From contig NZ_CP054840.1 of the NCBI RefSeq assembly GCF_013363755.1, positions 4,000,001 to 4,064,000 on the forward strand: a stretch of 64,000 nt of DNA, written 5' to 3'. Made by a program: the position numbers and the translations under genes. Below are positions 20,681-31,555 of this stretch, in pieces. The notes beneath the pieces are model-generated. The model did no database searches and had not been told where the DNA came from. It saw only the letters and a list, made by a program, of their open reading frames with translations. How positions within the stretch are numbered: the stretch's first letter is position 1; each line of letters begins with the position of its first letter. This stretch comes from Comamonas antarctica (GTDB taxonomy: Bacteria > Pseudomonadota > Gammaproteobacteria > Burkholderiales > Burkholderiaceae_C).

Positions 20681-21454
20681 TTACAACTGCAGCCAGGCCT
20701 CGCCGATGCCATCGAACTGCACATGCACCGTGTCCCCGGCCTGGGCCCGGGCCAGGCCCACCCAGCTGCCCGTGGTGACCACCGTGCCGGCCGCGAGCGT
20801 GCCGTACTGCATGGTGGCATGGCGCAGCCAGTCGGACAGCAGCCAAGCCGGATCGGCCAGTGAATGGGTGCCGGTATGCACGCTGGCCTCGCCGTTGCCT
20901 ATGCGCATGCGGCAGACCTGCTGCGTCCAGTCGGGCGCGGCGTGCCGCAGGTCGCAAGGCTGCCATTCGCCCAGCACCAGCGCGCCATGGCACAGCTGGT
21001 CGGCCATGAGCAGCAGCGGTGGGGCGGCAAACTGCTGGAGCCAGCGCGACTCGACGACTTCGATGCTCACAGCCATTGCATCCACCAGCCCCGCGCAGTC
21101 GCCGGGCGCCAGCTGCCAGGCCTTGGCCACGGACACCTCCTGGCCCAGGCGCAGCCCAATCTCGGCTTCGATGCCGCGTGTGTGCAAGGGCCACCCACCC
21201 GCGCGCGCCGGGCTGGGCCAGACGCCGGCCGGCGGCAGCGGCGCATGGCTCATGGCCGCCCCGCGTGCGGGGCCGCCCGACTTCCAGGCCCGCGGCACGC
21301 CCTCGGCAAACCAGTCCAGTTGCCGCGCCACGGCCTCCTGCACCGCATAGGCCTGTTCGGGGCCCGACAGGCTGTCTGCCAGCGGCAAGGCATCGGCAAG
21401 TTCGGCCTGCGCGCGCGCCTGCAGCAGGGTATGGGTGACGGCTTCGACGGACAT
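20681..21454 (-). CDS. 2-keto-4-pentenoate hydratase-like protein (FAH family)
   Basis: 257 residues of the MhpD/DmpE group within the fumarylacetoacetate hydrolase superfamily: AYAVQEAVARQLDWFAEG near the N-terminus, IEAEIGLRLGQEV with the metal-ligand Glu pair near residue 100, and GTLAAGTVVTTGSWVGL near 215. Family members hydrate 2-hydroxypenta-2,4-dienoate in meta-cleavage pathways. No ring-cleavage dioxygenase or aldolase is adjacent, so the substrate here is open. The start at 21454 fits the family; the longer upstream frame does not. Divergent from gdhA. Confidence 0.78.
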   Translation of the reverse strand: MSVEAVTHTLLQARAQAELADALPLADSLSGPEQAYAVQEAVARQLDWFAEGVPRAWKSGGPARGAAMSHAPLPPAGVWPSPARAGGWPLHTRGIEAEIGLRLGQEVSVAKAWQLAPGDCAGLVDAMAVSIEVVESRWLQQFAAPPLLLMADQLCHGALVLGEWQPCDLRHAAPDWTQQVCRMRIGNGEASVHTGTHSLADPAWLLSDWLRHATMQYGTLAAGTVVTTGSWVGLARAQAGDTVHVQFDGIGEAWLQL

Positions 21455-21557
21455 GCGCTTCCTCGGTAAAGACAGTGATGGAATCAGGGTCGGCAAGCCT
21501 TGCATTCTTGCGTAAAAAAGCGCGGCCGCAAGCGTTCTGCCAGTGGACACCGCGATG

Positions 21558-21578
21558 GTTATGCATGAAACGCATAAC
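21558..21578. promoter_or_regulatory. Inverted repeat upstream of gdhA
   Basis: GTTATGC (21558-21564) and GCATAAC (21572-21578) are perfect 7-bp arms around a 7-base spacer, 101 bases before the gdhA ATG, in the region shared with the divergent hydratase gene. Candidate operator; its protein is unknown. Confidence 0.45.
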
Positions 21579-21679
21579 AAGCAAAGCAAGCGGCGTTGGA
21601 CAAGCACCAGCCACAGGAATAAGCTGAAAAGCGTGTCATTTCTTCTTTGACCACCGCTTCAAACGCTTTGGAATCTTCC

Positions 21680-22996
21680 ATGCAAAACACCGCTCCCCCC
21701 CTTTCGTCCAACGCGCTGTCGGCGCATGCCCTGCCCTCCTATCTGCAAGCCGAAAAGCTCGGCCCCTGGGGCATCTACCTGCAGCAGATCGATCGGGTCA
21801 CGCCCTACCTGGGCCATCTGGCACGCTGGGTCGAAACGCTCAAGCGCCCCAAGCGCGCGCTGATCGTCGATGTGCCGATCGAACTCGACAACGGCACCAT
21901 TGCCCACTTCGAGGGCTACCGCGTGCAGCACAACACCAGCCGCGGCCCGGGCAAGGGCGGCGTGCGTTTCCACCAGGACGTGACGCTGTCCGAAGTCATG
22001 GCGCTGTCGGCCTGGATGTCGATCAAGAACGCGGCCGTGAACGTGCCCTACGGCGGTGCCAAGGGCGGCATCCGCGTCGACCCCAAGACGCTGTCGCACG
22101 CCGAGCTCGAGCGCCTCACGCGCCGCTACACCAGCGAGATCGGCATCATCATCGGCCCGAACAAGGACATCCCCGCGCCCGACGTCAACACCAACGAGCA
22201 GATCATGTCCTGGATGATGGACACCTACTCGATGAACACCGGCTCCACCGCGACCGGCGTGGTCACGGGCAAGCCGGTCGATCTGGGCGGTTCGCTGGGC
22301 CGGCGCGAAGCCACGGGCCGCGGCGTGTTCACCGTGGGCGTCGAGGCGATGCGCCGCTCCGACATGCGCGTCGACGGCGCGCGCGTGGCCGTGCAGGGCT
22401 TCGGCAATGTCGGCGGCATCGCCGCCAAGCTGTTTGTCGAGGCCGGTGCCAAGCTGGTGGCGGTGCAGGACCACAGCGGCAGCATCTTCAACAGCCTGGG
22501 CATCGACGTGCCGGCGCTGCTGCGCCATGTGCAGCACACCGGCGGCGTCGCCGATTTCGCGGGTGCCGAGGTGCTGGCCAAGGACGAGTTCTGGGGCGTG
22601 GACTGCGAGATCATGATCCCGGCCGCGCTCGAAGGCCAGATCCATGCCGGCAACGCCGCGCAGATCAAGGCCAAGCTGGTGATCGAAGGCGCGAACGGCC
22701 CGACCACGCCCGAGGCCGACGACATCCTCAACGACAAGGGCGTGCTGGTGCTGCCCGACGTGATTGCCAACGCCGGCGGCGTCACGGTGAGCTACTTCGA
22801 ATGGGTGCAGGATTTCTCCAGCTTCTTCTGGAGCGAAGACGAGATCAATGCCCGCCTGGTGCGCATCATGCAGGAAGCGTTTGCAGGCGTCTGGCAGGTG
22901 GCCCAGGACCACAAGGTCAGCCTGCGCACGGCGACCTTCATCATTGCCTGCCAGCGCATCCTGCACGCGCGCGAAATGCGCGGCCTCTACCCCTGA
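21680..22996 (+). CDS. gdhA: Glutamate dehydrogenase (Glu/Leu/Phe/Val dehydrogenase family)
   Basis: 438 residues. The catalytic Lys lies in [13 protein letters not shown] near residue 117; the substrate-side segment [22 protein letters not shown] precedes it, and the NAD-binding glycine motif is [13 protein letters not shown] near residue 232. It interconverts glutamate and 2-oxoglutarate plus ammonia. The 430-residue size and motif set resemble NAD-linked or dual-specificity hexameric enzymes. ATG 21680 is preferred to an in-frame TTG at 21647, which lacks a ribosome site. Monocistronic as far as can be seen. Confidence 0.94.
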   Translation: MQNTAPPLSSNALSAHALPSYLQAEKLGPWGIYLQQIDRVTPYLGHLARWVETLKRPKRALIVDVPIELDNGTIAHFEGYRVQHNTSRGPGKGGVRFHQDVTLSEVMALSAWMSIKNAAVNVPYGGAKGGIRVDPKTLSHAELERLTRRYTSEIGIIIGPNKDIPAPDVNTNEQIMSWMMDTYSMNTGSTATGVVTGKPVDLGGSLGRREATGRGVFTVGVEAMRRSDMRVDGARVAVQGFGNVGGIAAKLFVEAGAKLVAVQDHSGSIFNSLGIDVPALLRHVQHTGGVADFAGAEVLAKDEFWGVDCEIMIPAALEGQIHAGNAAQIKAKLVIEGANGPTTPEADDILNDKGVLVLPDVIANAGGVTVSYFEWVQDFSSFFWSEDEINARLVRIMQEAFAGVWQVAQDHKVSLRTATFIIACQRILHAREMRGLYP

Positions 22997-23026
22997 GCGC
23001 GAGCGGCGCGCCCCGGCCGCGGCGCG

Positions 23027-24394
23027 TCAGAACCGGTAGGTCGCGGCCAGCCAGATCCGCGGGTTCCTGTAGCCCAGCCGGGAATGGGGCCGGTGGCCGC
23101 CGGTGCGCCAGGCCACTGCGGCCTGCGCGCTCCAGGTGTCCGCGTTCCAGCGCAGCCCGGGTCCCGCGCCCGCGAGCGAACGCCAGTTGTTGCCGGACCG
23201 GTGCCAGGGCCGGTGCCGCAGCTTCACCTGCCCGAAGTCGGCGAAAACGAAAGGCTGGGCCTGGCCCATGCGGTGCTGCAGCTCCAGCTGCAGCAGCCAG
23301 CCTTCGTCGCCCTGGGCCTCGGCACTGGTCCAGGCGCGAATCCGTTGCGGCCCCGAAGCCGCAAACCATTTTTCGCTGTCGAGGTTGCGGCTGGCTTTCT
23401 GGCCCGCAAGGCGGCCGAACAGCGTCCAATCCTTGGCCAGCGCGCGTTCGTGGCGCAGGTCGGCGCTGAACAATTGATAGCGGCCCTCGGCCCGCGCCGT
23501 GTTGCGGTCCTCCGTGCCGAGCGCATGGTCGAGCTTGAGCCGGCCCAGTCCCCACATCAACTGGCCCGACGTCTTGTGGCCGCCGTGCGCGTGCTTGAGC
23601 GTGAGCTTCAGCGGCGCCATGTCCATCTCGCGGTGCTCCTTGAGCGCGGGCTTGGTGCGTGGCCGGGCCCTGTCGTCCGCATGCGTGCGCTCCAGACCCA
23701 CGCTCGCATACAGGCTGCCCGCATCGCCCAGCCATAACGGGTAGGCCAGCTCCAGCAGCAGCACATCCGAAGTGCCGCTGGCACCCAGGGAGCGCCGCTC
23801 GCGGTGCAACTGGTAATAGCTGCGTTCCACTTCCGCATGGAGGCTCCAGCCATCGGTGCCCAGCGGCAGCGTATAGCCGAGATTGAGATTCCAGGTGCCA
23901 TGCCAGCGGCGGTTGCCCGACACGCTCAGGCTGTCTCCCAACGTCCACAGGCTGGGCACCTCCAGGCCGAAACGCACGCGCTGATCGCCGGTGAAACGGC
24001 TGCCATGGTTGTCGACGCCCACCAGGCCGCTGTAGCGCGGCCCGCGCTCCAGCTTCAGGCGCAGATCGCGCGCGCCGTCCTCGCGTGTCGCCAGCACGGA
24101 CTGGCTGTTCACGCCCGGCAGCGCCTTGAGCAGTTGCAACCGGCGCTGCAGCGCGTTTTCATCGATGGCCTCGCCCGCGCGCAGGTCGCGCACCCAGCGC
24201 CGCGCCGCGGGCTGCAGCGCGGGGTCATCGGTCTCGATGCTGACCGCACCATACCGCCCGCCATGCAGGTCGTCGGCTGCGCGCCCCGGCAGCGCCGTGC
24301 CCGGGGATTCTTCGGCGCATGCCAGCGGCACGCACAGCAAGGAGGAACAAAGGGGCAACAAGGCCCGGCAGGCAGCGTGGTGCAAACGGCGCAT
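23027..24394 (-). CDS. TpsB/ShlB-FhaC-like outer-membrane protein, short form
   Basis: 455 residues with signal peptide (MRRLHHAACRALLPL, cleavage after ACA). Residues about 35-115 look like one POTRA domain (ENALQRRLQLLKALPGVNSQ, GARDLRLKLERG). The rest fits a beta-barrel: YSGLVGVDNHGSRFTGDQR starts it, GPQRIRAWTSAEAQGD resembles the conserved loop-6 GxxxVRGF/Y region of TpsB transporters, and it ends in Phe (LAATYRF). TpsB proteins normally have two POTRA domains and about 550-580 residues, so the first POTRA seems missing. No TpsA exoprotein gene is adjacent. Function as a secretion pore is inferred. Confidence 0.72.
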   Translation of the reverse strand: MRRLHHAACRALLPLCSSLLCVPLACAEESPGTALPGRAADDLHGGRYGAVSIETDDPALQPAARRWVRDLRAGEAIDENALQRRLQLLKALPGVNSQSVLATREDGARDLRLKLERGPRYSGLVGVDNHGSRFTGDQRVRFGLEVPSLWTLGDSLSVSGNRRWHGTWNLNLGYTLPLGTDGWSLHAEVERSYYQLHRERRSLGASGTSDVLLLELAYPLWLGDAGSLYASVGLERTHADDRARPRTKPALKEHREMDMAPLKLTLKHAHGGHKTSGQLMWGLGRLKLDHALGTEDRNTARAEGRYQLFSADLRHERALAKDWTLFGRLAGQKASRNLDSEKWFAASGPQRIRAWTSAEAQGDEGWLLQLELQHRMGQAQPFVFADFGQVKLRHRPWHRSGNNWRSLAGAGPGLRWNADTWSAQAAVAWRTGGHRPHSRLGYRNPRIWLAATYRF

Positions 24395-24400
24395 GGCGAT

Positions 24401-24446
24401 CCTCCTTGGCAACGCAAGGCACTGGACCACCCAGGCCTTGCCAAGG
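24401..24446 (-). promoter_or_regulatory. 5' leader hairpin covering the TpsB-like ribosome site
   Basis: In the mRNA, CCUUGGCAAGGC pairs with GCCUUG and GCCAAGG (five-base bulge on the 3' side), and an inner CUGG/CCAG extends the stem. The last paired bases, CCAAGG, take up part of the AAGGAGG ribosome site that sits 7 bases before the ATG. No U tract follows, so it is not a terminator. Confidence 0.6.
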
Positions 24447-24583
24447 CTTGACGCTAACTAGATGCCACGCCGATTCATAGGTTGGAACTATCGACAACTG
24501 GACAATTGCGCGCATGGCGTTGGCTGGTGCCGCACGAAACCGCTGTTGTCTGGCACCGCGAACCGGTGCCTCGGGGCATGGCT

Positions 24584-25864
24584 TCAGCCTGCCGTCGGGC
24601 CGAGGCGCACCGCGGCCCAGACCCGGTTCATGTCCGCGCAGAAAGGCTGTGCGCAGCTGGCCTTGCCGTGATAGGGACAGCCCGGTTCGTCGCACAGGCC
24701 GGTGCGGCGCTCGTCGATGCGCTGGTCTTCGCGCGGCCGCTGGCCGCTGGCCTGCAGCGCGGCCATCTGCAGCCAGGGATCGTTGCGGGGCTGCAGCGTG
24801 CCCAGTTGCTGGGCCAGGGGCGAGCCTGGCAACAGGCTTGCCAGCGCGGCCGCCGAGGGCGCGCCCTGGGCGGCCACGGGCAGCGGCTGGAAATCCAGCC
24901 ACAGCAGCGCACTGGTGCGCAGGCGCTCGCCTCCGGGTCCGGCGTTCTGCAGCACCAGCGCCAGCGCGCCGGATTCGAGCTGCTGCGCGGGCGTGGCCAA
25001 AGGCAGCTGCAGTTGCGGCAAGGCATGGGCGGCGGGAGGCTGGCCCGCAGGCGTGGCCAGCGGCACGGGCATGGCCTGCAGCTGCGCCCAGGCCTGCGGC
25101 ACCTGCAGCGTCAGCGCAAAACCGCGCTCGCCGTCGGGCGCCTGCACCACGCCTTGCTGCACCAGCCAGGTCTGCATCGGCGGCAGGCGCGGCGCCACCG
25201 TGGAGGCAACAGTGCCGGGCGTCGATACGCCGGGCGTCGTTACGCCGGGCGTCGTCACGCCGGGCGTCGTCACGCCGGGCGCTGCAAGTGTTGCGGGCGT
25301 CGACACGCCGGCGGCCTGCGTGGCGACGCCCGGCGCGGCGTTGCCAGCGACTGCGGGCGGCGCAGCAGTGTCGGCGGCTGCCGCCGTCGGCGCATTGGCC
25401 GCGAGCACCGTATTGAGCCAGGTCTGCGGCCAGTGCTGCACCGCGGCCAGCTGCTGCGGCTGGGGCAGGCCGGCGGTGGCCTGGGCGATCAGCGTCGACA
25501 GCATTTCGCGCAGCGCCGTGGGCACGCCGCTGGTGGGCCATTGCGGCGCCGTGGCCGGGTTGCTGGACTGGACCTGGGTCACGAGCTGCGCGATCAGCGT
25601 CTGGAACACCTGCAGCCGCAGCGCCTGTTGCGCCTGGGCCGAGACGCTCAGCGCGGGGGTGGCCGGCGCGGCCGGAACGGCCGGCTGCGCCGGGGCCACG
25701 GGCGCGGCGGGCTGCGCGGGTGCAACGCCTGTGGCGGGCGGCACCACCACTGCGGGAACGCCGCTGGCCACGGGTGCAGCCGCCGCCGTGGGCGCGATGG
25801 CCGCCACGGGCGGCACGGCGCCCGTGGCGGACGGTACGGCAGCGGGCAGCAGCGGCTGGTTCAT
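24584..25864 (-). CDS. Pro/Ala-rich protein of unknown function with Cys-rich C-terminus
   Basis: 426 residues, not recognised with certainty. Residues 1-75 and about 165-245 are low-complexity Ala/Pro/Val. A four-copy PGVTT array lies near residue 200. Residues about 75-150 and 245-385 look globular (LRLQVFQTLIAQLVTQVQ; FALTLQVPQAWAQLQ; ALALVLQNAG). The last 40 residues carry CDEPGCPYHGKASCAQPFC, a four-Cys/one-His pattern suggestive of metal binding. The layout recalls FliK-like hook-length proteins, but no flagellar gene is near and the Cys-rich end is not a FliK trait. It starts 14 bases after the metH N-terminal gene and is probably co-transcribed with it. Confidence 0.7.
   Translation of the reverse strand: MNQPLLPAAVPSATGAVPPVAAIAPTAAAAPVASGVPAVVVPPATGVAPAQPAAPVAPAQPAVPAAPATPALSVSAQAQQALRLQVFQTLIAQLVTQVQSSNPATAPQWPTSGVPTALREMLSTLIAQATAGLPQPQQLAAVQHWPQTWLNTVLAANAPTAAAADTAAPPAVAGNAAPGVATQAAGVSTPATLAAPGVTTPGVTTPGVTTPGVSTPGTVASTVAPRLPPMQTWLVQQGVVQAPDGERGFALTLQVPQAWAQLQAMPVPLATPAGQPPAAHALPQLQLPLATPAQQLESGALALVLQNAGPGGERLRTSALLWLDFQPLPVAAQGAPSAAALASLLPGSPLAQQLGTLQPRNDPWLQMAALQASGQRPREDQRIDERRTGLCDEPGCPYHGKASCAQPFCADMNRVWAAVRLGPTAG
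25219..25278. repeat. 15-bp in-frame minisatellite in the Pro/Ala-rich gene
   Basis: Four consecutive units of gcgtcg(a/t)(t/c)acgccgg-type encode Pro-Gly-Val-(Thr/Ser)-Thr on the minus strand. The last two units are identical. Confidence 0.92.
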
Positions 25865-25878
25865 CGCGGCCGCAGGGG

Positions 25879-26943
<1,065 letters not shown>

Positions 26944-26982
26944 CCCCCGATTGTAGGAAGTTGGGCGTGGCCCCGTGCCGGG

Positions 26983-27699
26983 TCAGCCATCTTGCGGGTA
27001 CTGCGCTCTGGCCATGCGGAAGGTCAGGTTCCAGCGCTCGCTGCCCAGCAGCGAATGCACGCCGTCCTTGAGCGGATGGATGCCGTGGTACGCCAGCCGC
27101 GTGGCCCCGCCCCAGACCAGCACATCGCCATGCGCGAGCTGCATGCGGCGCGCGCGGTCGGTGCGCGCCAGCCCGCCCCACAGAAAGGTCGCCGGCAGGC
27201 CCAGCGAGACCGAGACGATGGGTGCGCGCCGGTCGGTTTCGTCCTGGTCGCGGTGCAGCGACATCTTCGCGCCCGGCGCATAGCGGTTGATCAGGCAGGC
27301 GTCGGGCGCGAAGCCCGGGTAGCCCGCAGCCGCGGCCGCGGCGCGCGCCTGCGTCCAGAACCATTCGGGCAGCGCGGGCCAGGGCTGGCCGCTGAGCGGG
27401 TCGGTGGCGGTGTACGCATAGCCGCTGGCATCCGAGACCCAGCCCCATGGGCCGCAGTTGGTGATGCCCACCGACATCGACTTGCCGCCGGGCGTGTGCA
27501 TCACGCGCCAGGGCGCCTGCGCCACGACCTGGCGCACGCCCTCGATCCAGCGCCCGGCCTCGGCCGCGGCCCAGCCCGGCAGCAGCCAGGCGCCCTCGTC
27601 GAGCGCGATCGGCGCGTCGTCGGCGGGACCGAACAGCCGGCCGTTGTCGGCCAGGGCCATGGAGTCGGAAATGGCAGGAGAGCGGGGCATGGCAGCCAT
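26983..27699 (-). CDS. alkB: Alpha-ketoglutarate-dependent DNA dioxygenase AlkB
   Basis: 238 residues. Iron ligands are the H-x-D pair in MSLHRDQDE near residue 154 and the distal His in YHGIHPLKDG near residue 208; the 2-oxoglutarate-binding Arg is in ERWNLTFRMA. The substrate-lid segment RYAPGAKMSLHRDQDE is typical. The enzyme removes methyl groups from 1-methyladenine and 3-methylcytosine by oxidation. It precedes the metH N-terminal gene by 39 bases and is divergent from recQ. The exact start could be any of three nearby Met codons. Confidence 0.93.
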   Translation of the reverse strand: MAAMPRSPAISDSMALADNGRLFGPADDAPIALDEGAWLLPGWAAAEAGRWIEGVRQVVAQAPWRVMHTPGGKSMSVGITNCGPWGWVSDASGYAYTATDPLSGQPWPALPEWFWTQARAAAAAAGYPGFAPDACLINRYAPGAKMSLHRDQDETDRRAPIVSVSLGLPATFLWGGLARTDRARRMQLAHGDVLVWGGATRLAYHGIHPLKDGVHSLLGSERWNLTFRMARAQYPQDG

Positions 27700-27806
27700 T
27701 GTAGAAAGCCCTTGGCATCGGCTTCAAGCCGCGGCGGGCACAATAGGCACCTGTCCGGCCTCCGCCTCCACGGGCCGCTTTCCGCTGTTTTCTCGAGAGT
27801 ATCCGC

Positions 27807-29666
27807 TTGTCCACCGCGCAGTCCGTATTGCAAGAAGTTTTTGGCTACGACCAGTTCCGTGGCCCGCAGGCGGCGATCGTCGACCATGTGATTGCCGGCG
27901 GCGACGCGCTGGTGCTGATGCCCACGGGCGGCGGCAAGAGCCTGTGCTACCAGGTGCCGGCCATCGTGCGCCAGCAGCAGGGCCGGGGCGTGGCCATCGT
28001 CGTCTCGCCGCTGATCGCGCTGATGCACGACCAGGTCGGCGCGCTGCATGAAGCCGGGGTGGGCGCGGCATTCCTGAACTCCACGCTGTCGTACGAGCAG
28101 ACGCAGGAAGTCGAGCTGCGGCTGCAGACCGGCGACATCACGCTGCTCTACGCCGCGCCCGAGCGGCTCAACACGCCGCGCTTCCTCGGCCTGCTCGACA
28201 GCCTCTACGAAGCCGGCCAGCTGTCGCTGTTCGCCATCGACGAAGCGCATTGCGTGAGCCAGTGGGGCCATGACTTCCGCCCCGAGTACCGCGCGCTGAG
28301 CGTGCTGCACGAGCGCTATGCCGGCGTGCCGCGCATCGCGCTCACGGCCACCGCCGATGCGCTCACGCGCGCCGACATCGTCGAGCGGCTGCAGCTCGAA
28401 GAGGCGCAGCAGTTCGTCAGCAGCTTCGACCGCCCCAACATCCGCTACACCATCGTCGAGAAGAAGGACGCGACGGCCCAACTGCAGCGTTTCATCCAGA
28501 GCGAGCACCAGGGCGAGGCTGGCGTGGTCTATTGCCAGTCGCGCAAGCGCGTCGAGGAGCTGGCGCAGACGCTGCAAAATTGCGGCATCTCGGCCCTGCC
28601 CTACCACGCCGGCCTGCCCGCCGACACGCGCCAGCATCACCAGGACCGCTTCCTGCGCGAGGAAGGCATCGTGATGTGCGCGACCATCGCGTTCGGCATG
28701 GGCATCGACAAGCCCGACGTGCGCTTCGTCGCGCATGTCGACATGCCCAAGAACATCGAAGGCTACTACCAGGAAACCGGCCGCGCGGGCCGCGACGGCC
28801 TGCCCGCGCACGCCTGGATGGCCTACGGCCTCAACGACGTGGTCAACCAGCGCCGCATGATCGATGAAAGCCCGGCCGAGGAGACCTTCAAGCAGGTCAT
28901 GCGCGGCAAGCTCGACGCGCTGCTGGCGCTGGCCGAAGCCACCGACTGCCGGCGCCAGCGGCTGCTGGGCTATTTCGGCGAGGACTCGACGCCCTGCGGC
29001 AACTGCGACAACTGCCTCCACCCGCCCGCGGTCTGGGACGGCACCGATGCCGCGCGCAAGCTGCTGTCCACGATCTACCGCGTGCACGAAGCCAGCCAGC
29101 TGACCTTCGGCACGGGCCACATCATGGATGTGCTGCGCGGCAAGGACACGGAAAAGGTGCGCCAGTTCGGCCATGACAGCCTGTCGACCTTCGGCCTGGG
29201 CGCGCAGTACTCCGAGGCCCAGCTGCGCGGCGTGCTGCGCCAGCTGCTGGCCACGGGCGCCCTGGGCCTGCACAAGGTCACCAGCGACAGCGGCCACAGC
29301 TTCGACACGCTGGCGCTCACGCCGGGCTCGCGCGCCGTGCTGCGCGGCGAAGCGCAGGTGCTGCTGCGCGAGGCCACGGCCAGCGCGCCCAAGCGCACGC
29401 GCAAGGCGCCGCAGGCCAATGTCGCGGCGCTCAACCTCGGCCCCGATGCGCAGGTGCGCTTCATCAACCTCAAGGCCTGGCGCGCCGAAGTCGCGCGCGA
29501 GCACAACCTGCCGGCCTATGTGATCTTCCACGACGCGACGCTGGCCGCCATTGCCGAGCGCGATCCGGCCAGCCTCGAGGAGCTCAACGGCATTCCCGGC
29601 ATGGGCGCGAAGAAATTCGACGCCTACGGCGCCGAAGTGCTGCGCGTGTGCCAGATGGCGCAATAG
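27807..29666 (+). CDS. recQ: ATP-dependent DNA helicase RecQ
   Basis: 619 residues with full RecQ layout: Walker [13 protein letters not shown] near residue 42, [17 protein letters not shown] near 145, [12 protein letters not shown] near 323, the zinc cluster CRRQ...CGNCDNC near 375-400, a winged-helix domain, and an HRDC domain at about 530-610. It unwinds forks and recombination intermediates in a 3' to 5' direction. The start codon appears to be TTG, since no ATG fits and the N-terminus [18 protein letters not shown] aligns with the family. It is divergent from alkB. Confidence 0.95.
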   Translation: MSTAQSVLQEVFGYDQFRGPQAAIVDHVIAGGDALVLMPTGGGKSLCYQVPAIVRQQQGRGVAIVVSPLIALMHDQVGALHEAGVGAAFLNSTLSYEQTQEVELRLQTGDITLLYAAPERLNTPRFLGLLDSLYEAGQLSLFAIDEAHCVSQWGHDFRPEYRALSVLHERYAGVPRIALTATADALTRADIVERLQLEEAQQFVSSFDRPNIRYTIVEKKDATAQLQRFIQSEHQGEAGVVYCQSRKRVEELAQTLQNCGISALPYHAGLPADTRQHHQDRFLREEGIVMCATIAFGMGIDKPDVRFVAHVDMPKNIEGYYQETGRAGRDGLPAHAWMAYGLNDVVNQRRMIDESPAEETFKQVMRGKLDALLALAEATDCRRQRLLGYFGEDSTPCGNCDNCLHPPAVWDGTDAARKLLSTIYRVHEASQLTFGTGHIMDVLRGKDTEKVRQFGHDSLSTFGLGAQYSEAQLRGVLRQLLATGALGLHKVTSDSGHSFDTLALTPGSRAVLRGEAQVLLREATASAPKRTRKAPQANVAALNLGPDAQVRFINLKAWRAEVAREHNLPAYVIFHDATLAAIAERDPASLEELNGIPGMGAKKFDAYGAEVLRVCQMAQ

Positions 29667-29768
29667 GCACGATACGGGCACGGCGCGGCCAGCGGCTTGG
29701 CATCGGCGTAAATCCGCACACCCGCGGCGCACCCGGGCTCCTAGACTGGCAGCCAGGAGAGCCTCGCC

Positions 29769-31427
29769 ATGCATGCCTTTGCCACCCATGAAATCAGCAA
29801 CCAGTTCGATGAACGCACCGACTTCGACCTGCTTGCCACCGATGCCGCGCTGAACGAGGCGCTCACGCGCGCCGGCGCCGACTGGTGCCGGCCGCAGCTG
29901 TCGCAGCAGGCGCGGCTGCTGGGCGGCGCCGGCACCTGGAAACTCGCCGCGCAGGCCAACCGGCACACGCCCGAGCTGCAGCGCTACGACGCGCGCGGCC
30001 GGCGCATCGACGAAGTCGAATTCCACCCCAGCTGGCATGCCTTGCAGGCGCTGTTTCGCAGCCAGGGCCTGGCCAGCCTGCCCTTGCGCGATCCGCGCCC
30101 CGGCCGCTGGAGCGCGTGGGCCGCGGGCTTTTATCTGCATGGCCAGGTCGAACAGGGCAGCCTGTGCCCGGGCACGATGACCATGGCCAGCATCCCGGTG
30201 CTGCAAAAGGAGCCCGCGCTGTGGCAGGCGCTGCAGCCCGGGCTTTACAGCGACGCCTATGACCCGCGCGACCTGCCGCTGGCGCAAAAGCCGTCGCTCT
30301 GGATCGGCATGGGCATGACCGAGAAACAGGGCGGCTCCGACGTGCGCAGCAACACCTCGTGGGCCACGCCCCTGGGCAGCGGCGGGCGCGGCGGCGAATA
30401 CCTGCTGCGCGGCCACAAATGGTTTCTCTCGGCGCCTATGTCCGATGCGCATCTGGTGGTCGCGCGGCTTGGCGAGCAAGGCCCGCCCGCCTGCTTCTTC
30501 GTGCCGCGCTGGCGCCCCGACGGCAGCCGCAACGGCGTGCGCCTGCAGCGCCTCAAGGACAAGCTGGGCAACCGCAGCAATGCCAGCAGCGAAGCCGAAT
30601 TCGAGGATGCGTGGGGCGTGCTGGTGGGCGAGGAAGGGCGCGGCATCGCGACGATCCTGGAAATGGCCGGCTACACCCGCCTTAACTGCGTGCTGGGCAG
30701 CGCCGCCATGCTGCGCTCGGCAAGCGTGCAGGCGCTGGCCTATGCGCGCCGGCGCATGGCGTTCGGCCAGCCGCTGGCCGCGCACCCGCTGATGCGGGCC
30801 GTGCTGGCCGACCTGGCGCTGGAGAGCGAAGCCGCGCTGGCGCTGTCCATGCGCCTGGCGCAGGCCTATGAAAGCGACGACACGCCCCAGCAGCGCGCCT
30901 GGAAGCGCATCATGACGCCGGCCGCGAAGTTCTGGGTCTGCAAGCGCGCCGTGGAACTGATGGGCGAAGCCATGGAAGTCTTTGGCGGCAACGGCTATGT
31001 CGACGACAGCCTCGCGGCCCGGCTGCTGCGCGAGGCGCCGGTGAATTCGATCTGGGAAGGCTCGGGCAACGTGATGTGCCTGGACGTGCTGCGCGCCATC
31101 GCGCGCGATCCCGAGCCGGCACGCGCGCTGCTGCACGAGCTGCTGGCGCTGGCCGAGGGCGACCCGTTGCTGCGCGCGGCGGCGCACACGCTGGCGCAGC
31201 AACTCCAGTTGCCGCCCGCCCAGCTCGAAGGCCAGGGCCGGCTGCTGGTGCAGCGCCTGGTGCTGCTGGCCCAGGCCGGCCTGCTGCGCCACACCGCGCC
31301 CCAGGCCGTGGCCGATGCCTTCATTGCCACGCGCCTGGGCGCGCAGGCCACGGGCTGGGTCGTGGGCACGCTCGATCCCGGCCGCCATGATGTGGCGGCG
31401 ATCCTGCAGCGCGCCTTCCCCGACTGA
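29769..31427 (+). CDS. AidB-type acyl-CoA dehydrogenase family flavoprotein
   Basis: 552 residues, AidB length. The AidB-specific stretch RYDARGRRIDEVEFHPSWH lies near residue 75. Flavin-contact segments MGMTEKQGGSDVRSNT (near 180), EVFGGNGYVDDS (near 405) and the active-site region PVNSIWEGSGNVMCLDVLR (near 425) are all present. E. coli AidB is induced by Ada under alkylation stress, binds DNA and protects it; some relatives are ordinary dehydrogenases. With alkB and recQ close by, a protective role is plausible. A degenerate paralogue follows 128 bases downstream. Confidence 0.87.
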   Translation: MHAFATHEISNQFDERTDFDLLATDAALNEALTRAGADWCRPQLSQQARLLGGAGTWKLAAQANRHTPELQRYDARGRRIDEVEFHPSWHALQALFRSQGLASLPLRDPRPGRWSAWAAGFYLHGQVEQGSLCPGTMTMASIPVLQKEPALWQALQPGLYSDAYDPRDLPLAQKPSLWIGMGMTEKQGGSDVRSNTSWATPLGSGGRGGEYLLRGHKWFLSAPMSDAHLVVARLGEQGPPACFFVPRWRPDGSRNGVRLQRLKDKLGNRSNASSEAEFEDAWGVLVGEEGRGIATILEMAGYTRLNCVLGSAAMLRSASVQALAYARRRMAFGQPLAAHPLMRAVLADLALESEAALALSMRLAQAYESDDTPQQRAWKRIMTPAAKFWVCKRAVELMGEAMEVFGGNGYVDDSLAARLLREAPVNSIWEGSGNVMCLDVLRAIARDPEPARALLHELLALAEGDPLLRAAAHTLAQQLQLPPAQLEGQGRLLVQRLVLLAQAGLLRHTAPQAVADAFIATRLGAQATGWVVGTLDPGRHDVAAILQRAFPD

Positions 31428-31555
31428 AGCGCAAGGCCGCGTCCGACGACCGGCGAAGCTCTCCGACAACACGGCCGGCGCTGGATGCGGATACTGCAGG
31501 CATGCGGGTTGCCGATCCAGGATGGCCCGCGCCATACCGCGCTCAGGAGACAACC

